Origin: Enterocloster bolteae
GTDB taxonomy: Bacteria > Bacillota > Clostridia > Lachnospirales > Lachnospiraceae
NCBI GenBank assembly: GCA_021772025.1
Contig: JAETNT010000011.1
Coordinates: 22,345-86,344, forward strand
Length of the DNA stretch: 64,000 nucleotides
Direction: 5' to 3'
In this document: positions 43,552 through 52,430 of the stretch, in pieces
Position numbering within the stretch: the first letter of the stretch is position 1
How the letters are laid out: the number at the start of each line of letters is the position of its first letter
Notes under the pieces: generated by a model
The model's input: only the letters and a program-made list of their open reading frames with translations
The model's database searches: none
Told to the model about the DNA's origin: nothing
Program-made: the position numbers and the translations under genes

Positions 43552-44454
43552 ATGAAAAAATTAACCAAATTATGTTTGACATTCGGCGCTATAACCGCCC
43601 TGGCGCTGGGCGGAGTCATGACCACCCAGGCAGACAGCGCTGCACAGAATACCTCTGCTTTGGGGCTTGCACCTGTCTATGTTTATGGAACTGCCGAGAA
43701 ATGGGACGGCAGCAGCCTTTACCTGACTAATTCCAATACTTCCGCCGTTCACAATGAAGTAGTCGTTACCACAGAGGGCGCACTGATTCTGGACGCGGTT
43801 TCCGGTATGCCCGTAGCTTATGAGGATATACGGGAAGGCGAGACGGTTTATGCTTATGTAGGCCCTGCTATGACTCTAAGCCTGCCTCCCATGGCCAATG
43901 CAGATGTTATTTTCGTCAACGTACCGGCGGACTATCAGGTTCCGGCTTATGTTATTGTTAAGGATTTGAATGTTCGCCAAGACGGCTCCGCTGCATTAAC
44001 CTCTACAGACGGCCAGGTTTATGAAATTCCTGCTGACTGCTACCTGACTCCTTATATGACCCGTCAGATGATTTATATTGACAGTCTGACTCCGGGAAGC
44101 GCCTGCGTCATTTGGACGGAAAGCGGCTCCCATACAGCCAGTAAGGTAATGCGGTTTAATGCCAGTCCTTCCGATCATTCCGGTGAAACAGACGATTCCG
44201 AGAATTCCGGCTCTGCAAAACCTCTCGGATGGTCAGAGGAAAACGGAAACTGGTATTACTACGGCGCTGACGGCGCTCTTTGCACCGGATGGCTGGAGTT
44301 AGACGGCAAGTGGTACTATTTGAATCCTGACAACGGAGTAATGGCTACCGGATTTATCCAGGTAGACGGCAAAACCTATTACATGCTTTCTGACGGCAGC
44401 ATGTTGACCAAACCTATGGTATTTACCCCCGGATCTGACGGTTCCCTTAAATAG
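43552..44454 (+). CDS. Secreted protein with C-terminal choline-binding-type (CW) repeats
   Basis: A 300-residue exported protein. The signal peptide ('LTKLCLTFGAITALALGGVM') is followed by an unassigned domain (about 25-215) and then three aromatic repeats, 'GWSEENGNWYYYGADGALCTG', 'GWLELDGKWYYLNPDNGVMATG' and 'GFIQVDGKTYYMLSDGSML' in outline. Such repeats bind choline or cell-wall/glucan polymers. ATG 43552 has a CAGGAGGA site. The function of the middle domain is unknown; it does not look catalytic by eye. Confidence 0.82.
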   Translation: MKKLTKLCLTFGAITALALGGVMTTQADSAAQNTSALGLAPVYVYGTAEKWDGSSLYLTNSNTSAVHNEVVVTTEGALILDAVSGMPVAYEDIREGETVYAYVGPAMTLSLPPMANADVIFVNVPADYQVPAYVIVKDLNVRQDGSAALTSTDGQVYEIPADCYLTPYMTRQMIYIDSLTPGSACVIWTESGSHTASKVMRFNASPSDHSGETDDSENSGSAKPLGWSEENGNWYYYGADGALCTGWLELDGKWYYLNPDNGVMATGFIQVDGKTYYMLSDGSMLTKPMVFTPGSDGSLK

Positions 44455-44483
44455 AGGGGAATCCTGCAGGAGTAGAAATGCAT

Positions 44484-44534
44484 AAAGAATCCGAAAGGAA
44501 TTTCCAAACATGGGAATTTCCTTCCGGATTCTTT
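44484..44534. terminator. Bidirectional terminator between two CW-repeat genes
   Basis: AAAGAATCCG-AAGGAA-TTCC (44484-44505) pairs with 44513-44534 over 22 bases with two mismatches. T runs occur on the plus side (CTTTTTC) and A/T bases on the minus side. It separates convergent genes. Confidence 0.85.
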
Positions 44535-44560
44535 TTCTGCCTTAAGATTCTTCAGGAGTA

Positions 44561-45304
44561 TTACCGTATCGTTGCTATTACATGGTCTATGGCCGCCTTA
44601 TCCCCCAAGGAATAGCTTGTTAAAAATATCTCCATATAATGGCCCACGCGCCGGAAATAGCAGTCTGCAAAAAGGGCTCCGGATATAGTAGAAGATACCT
44701 TTGTATAAACTTTTCCGTTAAGATTTACCTGTCGGCTTCCGGTAATCTGAAGGCCGGCTTCCGCCAGCGCTATGGCCGCTATGGATGTGTACTGTTCATC
44801 CGTAACCTGGGGATAGGCGCTGATATCATGGTAGGTTAAAGTAATTTGGCTTTCCAGGCCTCCCGGCAAAGTAGCCATAAATTCCTGAATGAAAGATCCG
44901 CTGAGCATAATGGCATCCAAATCATAGGAAAATACTGTTCCTTCCGGTACCGTTACAGAGACCCCGGACCAGGGATTTGTATAGGCGTTTCCCGCCCATG
45001 CGCCTTGTCCGTAATCCGCAAATGCTACTCCTGCCCACATTCCGTTACTCAGGAAAGGATACAGAACCCCGTCTATCATCCGGTAAGTGTTGGTATAAAT
45101 ATAGCCGTTTTCATCAAAAACATACCACATTCCGTCCTGATCCTGCCACCAGGTATTGGCTATGTATCCGCCGTCTTCTGTCTCGTACCACCAACCCCTG
45201 TCATCCTGCTGCCAGCCTGCCGCCAGCGCCGGAATACTTAATCCCGCGGTGCAGACTACAGTGAGAAGGGCTGCCGTCAGCTTTTTTAAAAAACTTTTTC
45301 TCAT
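44561..45304 (-). CDS. Secreted protein with N-terminal CW-type repeats
   Basis: A 247-residue exported protein. Signal peptide 1-28 (ends ALAA), then aromatic CW-type repeats at about 29-95 ('GWQQDDRGWWYETEDGGYIANTWWQDQDGMWYVFDENGYI' in outline), then a domain of about 150 residues with no recognised family. The layout is the mirror of the convergent neighbour, where repeats are C-terminal. It is probably attached non-covalently to the cell surface. Confidence 0.82.
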   Translation of the reverse strand: MRKSFLKKLTAALLTVVCTAGLSIPALAAGWQQDDRGWWYETEDGGYIANTWWQDQDGMWYVFDENGYIYTNTYRMIDGVLYPFLSNGMWAGVAFADYGQGAWAGNAYTNPWSGVSVTVPEGTVFSYDLDAIMLSGSFIQEFMATLPGGLESQITLTYHDISAYPQVTDEQYTSIAAIALAEAGLQITGSRQVNLNGKVYTKVSSTISGALFADCYFRRVGHYMEIFLTSYSLGDKAAIDHVIATIR

Positions 45305-45435
45305 GAAGCTGCTCCTTTCTATTGTCTTTCCCTGTATCTATCATGTAATTATGATTTTATCATAGTATCGGCGGATTTTCCACAAGAACCCCTTAAGATC
45401 CCTGCTTGATTCTATAATTCTTCATATCTGCGCCC

Positions 45436-45723
45436 TTAAGAATGAAAAGCAAAAATATTTTTATGATATTCCTTTAACACTCTCTTTTGGCAACGTGTGA
45501 TCAAATTTTCTGCTAACGGATGAATTCTCTCTGTTTTTAGTCCACTCTCAAATTCCCGCAGTTTTTCCAGTAATTCCTTTACTTTTTCCGGGATTTCTTT
45601 AAATTCATAATTATGCAGGTATCCACAAATATCATGTAGGTTCACATAACCCAGTTGAAGATAAAAGGGCTTTTCACCGCTATATTCCTGAAAAAAGATA
45701 TGGCTGCATGGGTAGTTGCACAA
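45436..45723 (-). pseudogene. Possible gene remnant of unknown family
   Basis: An open stretch of up to 95 codons with a Cys/aromatic N-terminus and a charged helical C-terminus ('EIPEKVKELLEKLREFESGLKTERIHPLAENLI' in outline). The only start is TTG at 45723, right beside the tyrS terminator, with no ribosome site. The composition is more A+T-rich than neighbours. It may be the 3' part of a decayed gene or chance; no function is assigned. Confidence 0.3.
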
Positions 45724-45729
45724 GCGTAA

Positions 45730-45771
45730 GGGAGCCGCAAAATCATTTGTTTTGATGATTTTGCGGCTCCC
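45730..45771 (-). terminator. Terminator after tyrS
   Basis: GGGAGCCGCAAAATCAT (45730-45746) pairs perfectly with ATGATTTTGCGGCTCCC (45755-45771), 8-base loop. It lies 28 bases past the tyrS stop. Its core GCCGCAAAATCA also occurs in the hairpin at 17042-17094. Confidence 0.8.
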
Positions 45772-45799
45772 CTCTCCTTTATCTTTCTATTGCACTTTG

Positions 45800-47023
45800 C
45801 TATTTCGCAAACACCTTCATAAAGTTTTTCTTACCTCGTTTAATAATAATGCCGTCGCCGGAAAGCTCTTCCTTGGCGTAAGTTTTTCTGGTGTCTTTTA
45901 CCTGCTCCCCGTCTACGGACACGCCGCCCTGCTCTACGTTTCTTCTGGCATCGGACCGGGATCCGCACAGTCCGGACTTGTGAACCAAGCTTAAAATGTC
46001 AATGGCTCCGTCAGTAAAGTCTTCATCCGTCAATTCAAAAGAAGGCATGTTGGCGGCGCTTCCGCTGGTAAACAAGGCCCTGGAAGCTTCTTTGGCCTTT
46101 CCGGCTTCTTCCTCCCCATGAACCAGGGCGGTCAGCTCATACGCTAAGATTTCTTTTGCCTCATTTAGCTGACTTCCCTCCCATTTATCCATCTCGTCAA
46201 TCTGCTCTAAGGGCAGGAAGGTCAGCATCCGCAGGCACTTACATACGTCAGCATCCGCAACATTTCTCCAATATTGATAAAACTCAAAGGGGGTAGTTTT
46301 ATTGGGATCCAGCCAAACCGCTCCGGACTGAGTCTTTCCCATCTTCTTCCCCTCGGAATTTAAAAGCAGGGTAATTGTCATGGCGTGAGCATCCTTGCCC
46401 AACTTGCGGCGGATTAACTCGGTGCCGCCTAACATATTGCTCCACTGATCGTCGCCGCCGAACTGCATATTGCAGCCGTAGTTCTGGTACAGCATGTAAA
46501 AATCGTAACTCTGCATAATCATGTAATTAAACTCTAAAAAGCTTAAGCCTTTTTCCATACGCTGCTTGTAGCATTCCGCCGTCAGCATACGATTTACTGA
46601 AAAGTGGGGTCCTACCTCCCGTAAAAATTCAATATAATTCAAGCCCATAAGCCACTCTGCATTGTTGACCATAAGAGCTTTGCCTTCTGAAAAATCAATA
46701 AACCGGCTCATCTGCTTTTTAAAACAGTCGCAGTTGTGTTCAGTGGTTTCTGTGGTCATCATCTGGCGCATATCGCTTCTGCCAGACGGGTCGCCGATCA
46801 TGCCGGTACCGCCGCCGATTAAAGCGATAGGCTTATTTCCTGCCATCTGAAGGCGCTTCATTAAACACAATGCCATAAAATGTCCTACATGAAGGCTGTC
46901 TGCGGTAGGGTCAAAGCCGATGTAGAAGGTGGCTTTCCCTTCGTTTACCATTTTCTTAATTTCTTCCTCATTGGTTACCTGGGCGATTAAGCCTCTGGCA
47001 ATTAATTCCTCATAAACTCCCAT
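45800..47023 (-). CDS. tyrS: Tyrosyl-tRNA synthetase
   Basis: A 407-residue class I synthetase. The HIGH motif is HVGH (45-48), preceded by '[12 protein letters not shown]'; the KMSKS motif is KKMGKT, as in TyrRS type 1. A C-terminal S4 RNA-binding domain is visible ('[25 protein letters not shown]'). It charges tRNA-Tyr. ATG 47023 follows AAAAGGAGC; the longer in-frame reading to 47140 runs into the T-box terminator and is rejected. Expression is controlled by the T-box leader. Confidence 0.96.
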   Translation of the reverse strand: MGVYEELIARGLIAQVTNEEEIKKMVNEGKATFYIGFDPTADSLHVGHFMALCLMKRLQMAGNKPIALIGGGTGMIGDPSGRSDMRQMMTTETTEHNCDCFKKQMSRFIDFSEGKALMVNNAEWLMGLNYIEFLREVGPHFSVNRMLTAECYKQRMEKGLSFLEFNYMIMQSYDFYMLYQNYGCNMQFGGDDQWSNMLGGTELIRRKLGKDAHAMTITLLLNSEGKKMGKTQSGAVWLDPNKTTPFEFYQYWRNVADADVCKCLRMLTFLPLEQIDEMDKWEGSQLNEAKEILAYELTALVHGEEEAGKAKEASRALFTSGSAANMPSFELTDEDFTDGAIDILSLVHKSGLCGSRSDARRNVEQGGVSVDGEQVKDTRKTYAKEELSGDGIIIKRGKKNFMKVFAK

Positions 47024-47107
47024 CTTATTTGCTCCTTTTCTATCTATTTTGTGAGTCATGGCATTGTGAGGGAAGGGGCCCATAGGTTTTACTGGATATT
47101 CCATAGC

Positions 47108-47460
47108 AAAAAAGCCCCGTCCTGAAAAGGACGAGGCCATGATCCCGTGTTACCACCTTTTTTCACCGGCAGCTTACACTGCCGATCTCTGTAAGTACTT
47201 TTGCCGACTGCCTGAATGAGAATGCCCTCCGGCATATTATCCGCCAAAATACCCTGGCGCCGTAACGTGCGCCGACTCCGTCGCAGCCTACTGGGGAATT
47301 CGGATAAGACATTTAGAAAAATCACCTAAGTCCCGTTGGGTACGAAGCTCCGGGATGTATTCGCCATCTGCTTTCCACGCGCCTCTCATCCGCCGGCTGC
47401 TTTCTGTGTGTTCCCGCAGGTGGGTACTTGTTCCCTTCGTTGCCTGTTGATGTTGAAATT
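47108..47460 (-). ncRNA. T-box leader with tyrosine specifier
   Basis: Leader of tyrS. The antiterminator T-box reads GGTGGTAACACGGG on the minus strand (47144-47157), with UGGU complementary to an ACCA tRNA end. It is followed by a terminator stem GCCTCGTCC/GGACGGGGC and TTTTTT (47108-47137). The specifier codon is likely TAC (Tyr) at 47357-47359 in the GAATACA loop of stem I. Uncharged tRNA-Tyr would favour antitermination. Confidence 0.93.
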
Positions 47461-47467
47461 AATTGGT

Positions 47468-47496
47468 ATTATAGGGAGATTGGCGGAGTTTGTCAA
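47468..47496 (-). promoter_or_regulatory. Consensus promoter of the tyrS T-box transcript
   Basis: Minus strand TTGACA (47491-47496), 17-base spacer, TATAAT (47468-47473). The start should be near 47461, giving a leader of about 440 bases to the ATG. Confidence 0.9.
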
Positions 47497-47599
47497 GGGG
47501 TTTTATATAGTTTCTTCAGGGTAATTTAAGCTTACAAACAAGCCCCTCCCGAAAAATCCCCGGCAAATTTCCCGCCATCCGGGCTGTTTTATTTTTTAC

Positions 47600-47628
47600 T
47601 TGCCCATTTTCCTCATGGGTATTATAAT
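47600..47628 (+). promoter_or_regulatory. Promoter of the DAHP synthase gene
   Basis: TTGCCC (47600-47605), 17-base spacer, TATAAT (47623-47628), 42 bases before the start codon. Confidence 0.7.
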
Positions 47629-47669
47629 TAACCTTTATAAATCATGTTTATGACATAAGGAGGTACATC

Positions 47670-48698
47670 ATGGGACTTAAATTTGTTCAGAAGCTGCCGG
47701 ATCCTTCTGAAATCCGAGAGCAGTACCCGCTTCCTCTGGAGCTGGCTGCCATCAAGAAAAACCGTGACCAGGAGATTAAAAAAGTCTTTACCGGAGAAAG
47801 CGATAAATTTCTGTTAATCATCGGCCCCTGTTCCGCCGACAACGAGGATTCTGTCTGCGATTATACCAGCCGTTTGGCAAAGGTACAGGAAAAGGTTTAT
47901 GAGAAGGTAATTATTATTCCCCGGGTTTACACCAACAAGCCCCGCACCACCGGCGAGGGCTACAAGGGCATGGTGCATCAGCCCAATCCGGAAGATAAAC
48001 CGGATATTTATGAAGGCCTCATTGCTATCCGCAGCATGCATATGCGGGTATTAAAAGAAACCGGCCTTTCCACTGCCGACGAAATGCTTTATCCGGAAAA
48101 CCTGCGGTATTTAGATGATATGATGTCTTATATTGCAGTAGGAGCACGTTCCGTAGAAAATCAATTCCACCGCCTGGTTGCCAGCGCCTGCGATGTTCCG
48201 GTCGGTATGAAAAATCCTACCAGCGGCGACCTGTCGGTTATGCTCAACTCTGTTGTAGCTGCACAGCACAGCCATGACTACATTTATCGCGGCTGGGAAG
48301 TCCAGTCTGCCGGAAATCCTCTGGCCCATACCATTTTAAGAGGCGCGGTAAACAAGCACGGCCAAAGTATTCCCAACTATCATTTTGAGGATTTGAACCT
48401 TCTGCATCAGCTTTACTCTGAACGTAATCTGGTAAATCAAGCCTGTATTGTAGATGCCAACCACTCGAATTCCGGCAAAAAATATCTGGAACAGATCCGG
48501 ATCTCTAAAGAGGTTCTTCACAGCCGCCGCCACAGCAGCGACATCCAGAACATGGTCAAGGGCCTGATGATCGAGAGCTACCTGGAGCCCGGAAGCCAAA
48601 GAATCGGCGAAGGCTGTTACGGAAAATCCATCACAGACCCCTGTCTGGGATGGGAAGACTCTGAACGGTTGATTTATGAGATTGCGGATGCATTGTAA
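47670..48698 (+). CDS. 3-deoxy-7-phosphoheptulonate (DAHP) synthase, class I alpha
   Basis: A 342-residue enzyme. The AroF/G/H signature LLIIGPCSADNED and later blocks 'PRVYTNKPRTTGEGYKGM', 'GARSVENQFHR' and 'IVDANHSNSGK' are present. It condenses PEP and erythrose-4-phosphate, first step to aromatic amino acids. No ACT or chorismate mutase domain, so feedback is probably through the AroF/G-type site. AAGGAGG precedes the ATG. No T-box or trp operator was noticed. Confidence 0.95.
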   Translation: MGLKFVQKLPDPSEIREQYPLPLELAAIKKNRDQEIKKVFTGESDKFLLIIGPCSADNEDSVCDYTSRLAKVQEKVYEKVIIIPRVYTNKPRTTGEGYKGMVHQPNPEDKPDIYEGLIAIRSMHMRVLKETGLSTADEMLYPENLRYLDDMMSYIAVGARSVENQFHRLVASACDVPVGMKNPTSGDLSVMLNSVVAAQHSHDYIYRGWEVQSAGNPLAHTILRGAVNKHGQSIPNYHFEDLNLLHQLYSERNLVNQACIVDANHSNSGKKYLEQIRISKEVLHSRRHSSDIQNMVKGLMIESYLEPGSQRIGEGCYGKSITDPCLGWEDSERLIYEIADAL

Positions 48699-48732
48699 CT
48701 AGATAGCCCCAGACAGGGCACAAAAATGGAGC

Positions 48733-48774
48733 CATTGCTCTATAGATGACTGCTCATCTATTTTGCAACGGCCC
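48733..48774. terminator. Terminator between DAHP synthase and uppP
   Basis: Inner stem TAGATGA/TCATCTA (48743-48749, 48754-48760) followed by TTTT, nested in an outer stem GCCATTGC/GCAACGGC. It serves the plus-strand gene and probably the end of the long minus-strand operon. Confidence 0.65.
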
Positions 48775-48779
48775 CAGTC

Positions 48780-49613
48780 CTATCCGGCCAGAGCTGAAAT
48801 CCCAAAGTAAGCAAACACTACCACTCCCAGCACAATCCGGTAATATCCGAAGAATTTAAAGTCATTTTTCCTCACATAAGTAATGAGGAATCGAATGGAC
48901 AGAACGGATACGATAAAAGCGGTGATCATTCCTATCAGAAGATAAGCGATCTCCGGCCCCGTAAACATTCGGCCGAATTTTACGATTTTTAAAAGACTGG
49001 CCCCAAACATAACCGGGATTCCCAGAAAAAAAGAAAACTCTGCAGCGGCTCCCCTGGAACAGCCTAAAATCATGGCTCCCAGTATGGTAGAGCCGGAGCG
49101 GGAGGTTCCGGGGATCAGAGATAAAAGCTGAAAAAGGCCGATAAACAGTGCGGTCTGAAAGGTGATCTGGCTGGTCTTTTGAATGGGAAATCTGGTATTG
49201 GCGTTGTGATTTTCCAGCACGATAAAAAGTACGCCATATAAAATCAGCATAGCGGCAACCACATAGGATTTCATCAGATAGGCTTCCAAAATATCGTCAA
49301 AGGGAATTCCTACTATAGCTGCCGGGAGGCAGGCAATAATAATCTTGATCCACAGAATCAGAGTCTCCCGTTTCTGGGACTGCTTTTTTCTGGGAGAAAA
49401 AGGATTCAGCTTATGAAAGTACAAAACCACCACTGCCAAAATGGCCCCCAGCTGAACCACTACCATAAAAACATTTTTGAAATCTTCACTCAGATGAAGG
49501 GGAATGATTTCCTCCACCAGAATCATGTGACCGGTGCTGCTGATTGGCAGCCACTCAGTAAAGCCTTCCACAATTCCCAGAACCAATACTTTTAATACTT
49601 CAAAAATCTCCAT
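48780..49613 (-). CDS. uppP: Undecaprenyl-diphosphate phosphatase
   Basis: A 277-residue membrane protein with about seven helices. The catalytic blocks GFTEWLPISSTGHMILVE and 'PGTSRSGSTILGAMILG' are diagnostic of UppP/BacA. It recycles the lipid carrier for wall polymer synthesis and confers bacitracin tolerance. It is the last gene of an operon and starts 9 bases after the ung stop. Confidence 0.95.
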   Translation of the reverse strand: MEIFEVLKVLVLGIVEGFTEWLPISSTGHMILVEEIIPLHLSEDFKNVFMVVVQLGAILAVVVLYFHKLNPFSPRKKQSQKRETLILWIKIIIACLPAAIVGIPFDDILEAYLMKSYVVAAMLILYGVLFIVLENHNANTRFPIQKTSQITFQTALFIGLFQLLSLIPGTSRSGSTILGAMILGCSRGAAAEFSFFLGIPVMFGASLLKIVKFGRMFTGPEIAYLLIGMITAFIVSVLSIRFLITYVRKNDFKFFGYYRIVLGVVVFAYFGISALAG

Positions 49614-49622
49614 ACGCTTCTC

Positions 49623-50303
49623 CTATCCTCTTACATTCTCAATCTGCCAGTCAATGGGATCCACACCATGCTTTATAAGGTAATCATTGGTTTTGCTAAA
49701 AGGACGGCTCCCAAAAAAGCCTCTGGATGCCGAGAAGGGACTGGGGTGAGGCGCTTCCAGAATCAGATGAGCGGGGTTGTTCAGCATTGCTTTTTTCATC
49801 TGGGCCGGCCTTCCCCACAAAATAAATACCATCGGGCGCTGCTGACTATTGAGGATTCTGATGGCGGCATCCGTAAATTCCTCCCATCCAATTCCTCTGT
49901 GAGAATTTGCCGCATGAGCACGGACGGTAAGAACCGTGTTTAAAAGCATTACCCCCTGATCCGCCCATTTTTTTAAATATCCGTTGTCCGGAATATAGCA
50001 GCCCAAATCATCGTGAAGTTCCTGATAAATGTTAATCAGAGACGGCGGGATCTCTACATCCGGCTTTACGGAAAAGCACAGTCCATGAGCCTGGCCATAA
50101 TTGTGGTACGGATCCTGGCCCAGAATTACCACCTTTACCCTGGACAATGGAGTAAAGGCAAATGCATTAAATATATCGTCCGCCTCCGGGAAAATACGCC
50201 GGGTTTGGTATTCATGTTTTACTGTTGCGTATAGTTTGCGGTAATAATCTTTTTTAAACTCGCCGCTTAATGGTTCCAGCCAATCGTTATCAATCGCCGC
50301 CAT
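49623..50303 (-). CDS. ung: Uracil-DNA glycosylase
   Basis: A 226-residue family 1 enzyme. The water-activating block GQDPYHNYGQAHGL is at 62-75 (Asp64), the leucine loop HPSPFSASRGFFGSRPF near 185. It removes uracil from DNA. ATG 50303 follows AAGGAGG; the longer in-frame reading to 50336 lacks a site. It sits between hisF and uppP, an arrangement with no obvious functional reason. Confidence 0.96.
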   Translation of the reverse strand: MAAIDNDWLEPLSGEFKKDYYRKLYATVKHEYQTRRIFPEADDIFNAFAFTPLSRVKVVILGQDPYHNYGQAHGLCFSVKPDVEIPPSLINIYQELHDDLGCYIPDNGYLKKWADQGVMLLNTVLTVRAHAANSHRGIGWEEFTDAAIRILNSQQRPMVFILWGRPAQMKKAMLNNPAHLILEAPHPSPFSASRGFFGSRPFSKTNDYLIKHGVDPIDWQIENVRG

Positions 50304-50361
50304 CTTTTGTATGCCTCCTTGTGTCTTTCTGAACATGCCTGCAGCAGAAAAGCTGTCCGGT

Positions 50362-51123
50362 TTACAGCCGCACTGCCACTCCTTTCTTTGCCAGATAGCG
50401 CTTTAACTCCATAATCTCCAATTCTTTGTAGTGAAACAGCGATGCCGCCAGAGCCGCATCAGCCCCGCCTTCTGTCAGAGTCTCATAAAAATGCTCTTTG
50501 GTTCCTGCTCCGCCGGATGCAATTACCGGAACAGAGACGTTATCCGCCACCAGCCTTGTCAGCCGGTTGTCATAGCCTGCTTTTGTTCCGTCGCAGTCCA
50601 TGCTGGTAAGAAGAATCTCTCCGGCTCCCAGCTTATCCGCCTTCATCGCCCACTCTACGGCATCAATTCCCACATCAATACGCCCGCCGTGCTTATAGAC
50701 GTTAAATCCGGAGCCGTCAGCCCTGCGCTTAGCATCAATGGCTACTACCACACACTGGCTGCCAAACTTGTCGGCCGCTTCTGAAATCAACTCCGGCCGG
50801 TCAATTGCAGAGGAATTAATGGAAATCTTGTCGGCTCCTTCCCGAAGAAGCAGCTTAAAGTCCTCTACCGTGCGGATTCCGCCACCTACAGTAAAAGGAA
50901 TAAATACGGTTTCCGCCACCTGGCGGACCATAGACACCACTGTTTTTCTGGCATCTGAGGAAGCCGTAATATCCAAAAAAACCAGTTCATCCGCTCCCGC
51001 CTTGTCATATGCCCTGGCAATCTCCACCGGATCTCCGGCGTCTTGTAAGTTCACAAAATTAACGCCCTTTACTACCCGGCCATTATTCACGTCCAAACAG
51101 GGTATGATTCGCTTGGTAAACAT
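50362..51123 (-). CDS. hisF: Imidazole glycerol phosphate synthase cyclase subunit
   Basis: A 253-residue TIM barrel. '[18 protein letters not shown]' carries the catalytic Asp11, and the second Asp is in [14 protein letters not shown]. With HisH it makes IGP and AICAR in histidine synthesis. ATG 51123 follows TAGGAGGAG. It starts 10 bases after the hisH stop. Confidence 0.97.
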   Translation of the reverse strand: MFTKRIIPCLDVNNGRVVKGVNFVNLQDAGDPVEIARAYDKAGADELVFLDITASSDARKTVVSMVRQVAETVFIPFTVGGGIRTVEDFKLLLREGADKISINSSAIDRPELISEAADKFGSQCVVVAIDAKRRADGSGFNVYKHGGRIDVGIDAVEWAMKADKLGAGEILLTSMDCDGTKAGYDNRLTRLVADNVSVPVIASGGAGTKEHFYETLTEGGADAALAASLFHYKELEIMELKRYLAKKGVAVRL

Positions 51124-51133
51124 CCGGCTCCTC

Positions 51134-51739
51134 CTACAATTCAATAAAATTCTTTAAAATCTGAAGCCCTACACTGCTGCTTTTTTCCGGATGGAACTGA
51201 CAGGCAAATATATTTCCCTGCTCCACCGCTGCATGAATACAGGTACTGTACTCTGCAGAAGCCGCTACTATAGATTCTTCTTTTGCTTTACAATAATATG
51301 AATGGACAAAATAAACATATGCCCCATTTTCGATTCCTCTAAACAGCCTGGCTCCAGGTGCGATAGAAAGAGAATTCCAGCCCATATGAGGGATTTTAAG
51401 CCCGGGACAATCCGGTATACGGAGGATTTCCCCCGGGAGGATTCCAAGTCCTCTGACTCCGGGAGACTCATCGCTCCTCTCAAACAGAAGCTGCAGTCCC
51501 AGGCATATGCCAAGAAGCGGTTTTTTACTGTCTGCAATCTGACGGATCACTTCCGTCAAACCATACTGGCAAAGCTTTCCCATAGCCTCCCCAAAGGAGC
51601 CCACCCCGGGAAGAATCACCTTATCTGCTTGAAGCAGAGTCTCCTTCTCCCTGGTAATTACCGGTTTTTCTCCCAACGCCTCAAGGGCCTTGGAAACGCT
51701 TCTTAAATTCCCGGCATCATAATCAATTATTGCTATCAT
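51134..51739 (-). CDS. hisH: Imidazole glycerol phosphate synthase amidotransferase subunit
   Basis: A 201-residue class I glutamine amidotransferase. The nucleophile is Cys79 in [13 protein letters not shown], and the His-Glu pair is in CQFHPEKSS. It feeds ammonia to HisF. The start overlaps the Sir2-like gene's stop by ATGA. No other his gene is in the window, so hisHF are separated from the rest of the pathway. Confidence 0.96.
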   Translation of the reverse strand: MIAIIDYDAGNLRSVSKALEALGEKPVITREKETLLQADKVILPGVGSFGEAMGKLCQYGLTEVIRQIADSKKPLLGICLGLQLLFERSDESPGVRGLGILPGEILRIPDCPGLKIPHMGWNSLSIAPGARLFRGIENGAYVYFVHSYYCKAKEESIVAASAEYSTCIHAAVEQGNIFACQFHPEKSSSVGLQILKNFIEL

Positions 51740-52416
51740 AGCCGCTCCTTTCCCTCCTGCATCGCCAGGCTGCAGATCCAATCCACAGAATTGGCCCGAA
51801 TGCCCTCTGCCCGTTCCTTTAATTCTTCACTGATCTGAGGGAATTCGTGATGGATCCGATAAAGCCATGCCTGTTGGTTAAAAAATACAGTCTTTTCGAA
51901 AGGCCACCGGATCACGGTAGGCGTCAGGAATCCCTCTCCCAGCTCCAACGCTGTCAAAGACTTGTTCAGGGTTCTTGTCAGCCACTCTGTATAGGCTTTC
52001 CACTTGGGAAGGTAACCTTCCTCAATATAATTTTTGCAGGAAGACGTGTTGGGAACCAGGGCGGAGCCGCAATGGGGGCATCTTCCATTCTCTACTTCTC
52101 CTTCCTCCCAAATATCCTTTGTGCAGGCATTTTCGCACTGTCTCCAGGTTATATTCCCGCAGGGAGCCACGATCCTGTCCGGGTTAAAGGGCTGTCTGAA
52201 TATTTCTCCGTCAGTTACCGTAGTAATAATAAAATAGTCCCTATCCTTTATCAATTTATATAACGAAAGATACCCATTTATCACTTCGGGCCGCGCCTCA
52301 ATCCGTTCCGGCTGCTTTGCATCCGGGTTCTGCCTCCACTCTCCGCCAATTCCAATCAAAATTTTCTGGCTGTTAAGGAGCCGATGCCGTATCCGCTCTA
52401 ATTCTTCTGGTTTCAT
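51736..52416 (-). CDS. Sir2-like protein with altered catalytic residues
   Basis: A 226-residue protein resembling the Sir2 fold. 'KILIGIGGEWRQ' matches the NAD-binding start, 'FIITTVTDGEIF' the TQNID region, and a four-Cys zinc module is formed by Cys94, Cys98, Cys113 and Cys116. The catalytic His-Gly of sirtuins appears as Cys86-Gly87. It therefore may be a non-deacetylase NAD- or ADP-ribose-binding protein, or an enzyme of different chemistry. It is coupled to hisH by ATGA and follows a phosphoesterase gene. Confidence 0.7.
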   Translation of the reverse strand: MKPEELERIRHRLLNSQKILIGIGGEWRQNPDAKQPERIEARPEVINGYLSLYKLIKDRDYFIITTVTDGEIFRQPFNPDRIVAPCGNITWRQCENACTKDIWEEGEVENGRCPHCGSALVPNTSSCKNYIEEGYLPKWKAYTEWLTRTLNKSLTALELGEGFLTPTVIRWPFEKTVFFNQQAWLYRIHHEFPQISEELKERAEGIRANSVDWICSLAMQEGKERL

Positions 52417-52430
52417 TTCTGTTCTCCGTT

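Noticed and set aside
47024..47140. N-terminal extension of TyrS
   Set aside because: The extension translates the T-box terminator; the ATG at 47023 has a good ribosome site and matches normal TyrS starts.
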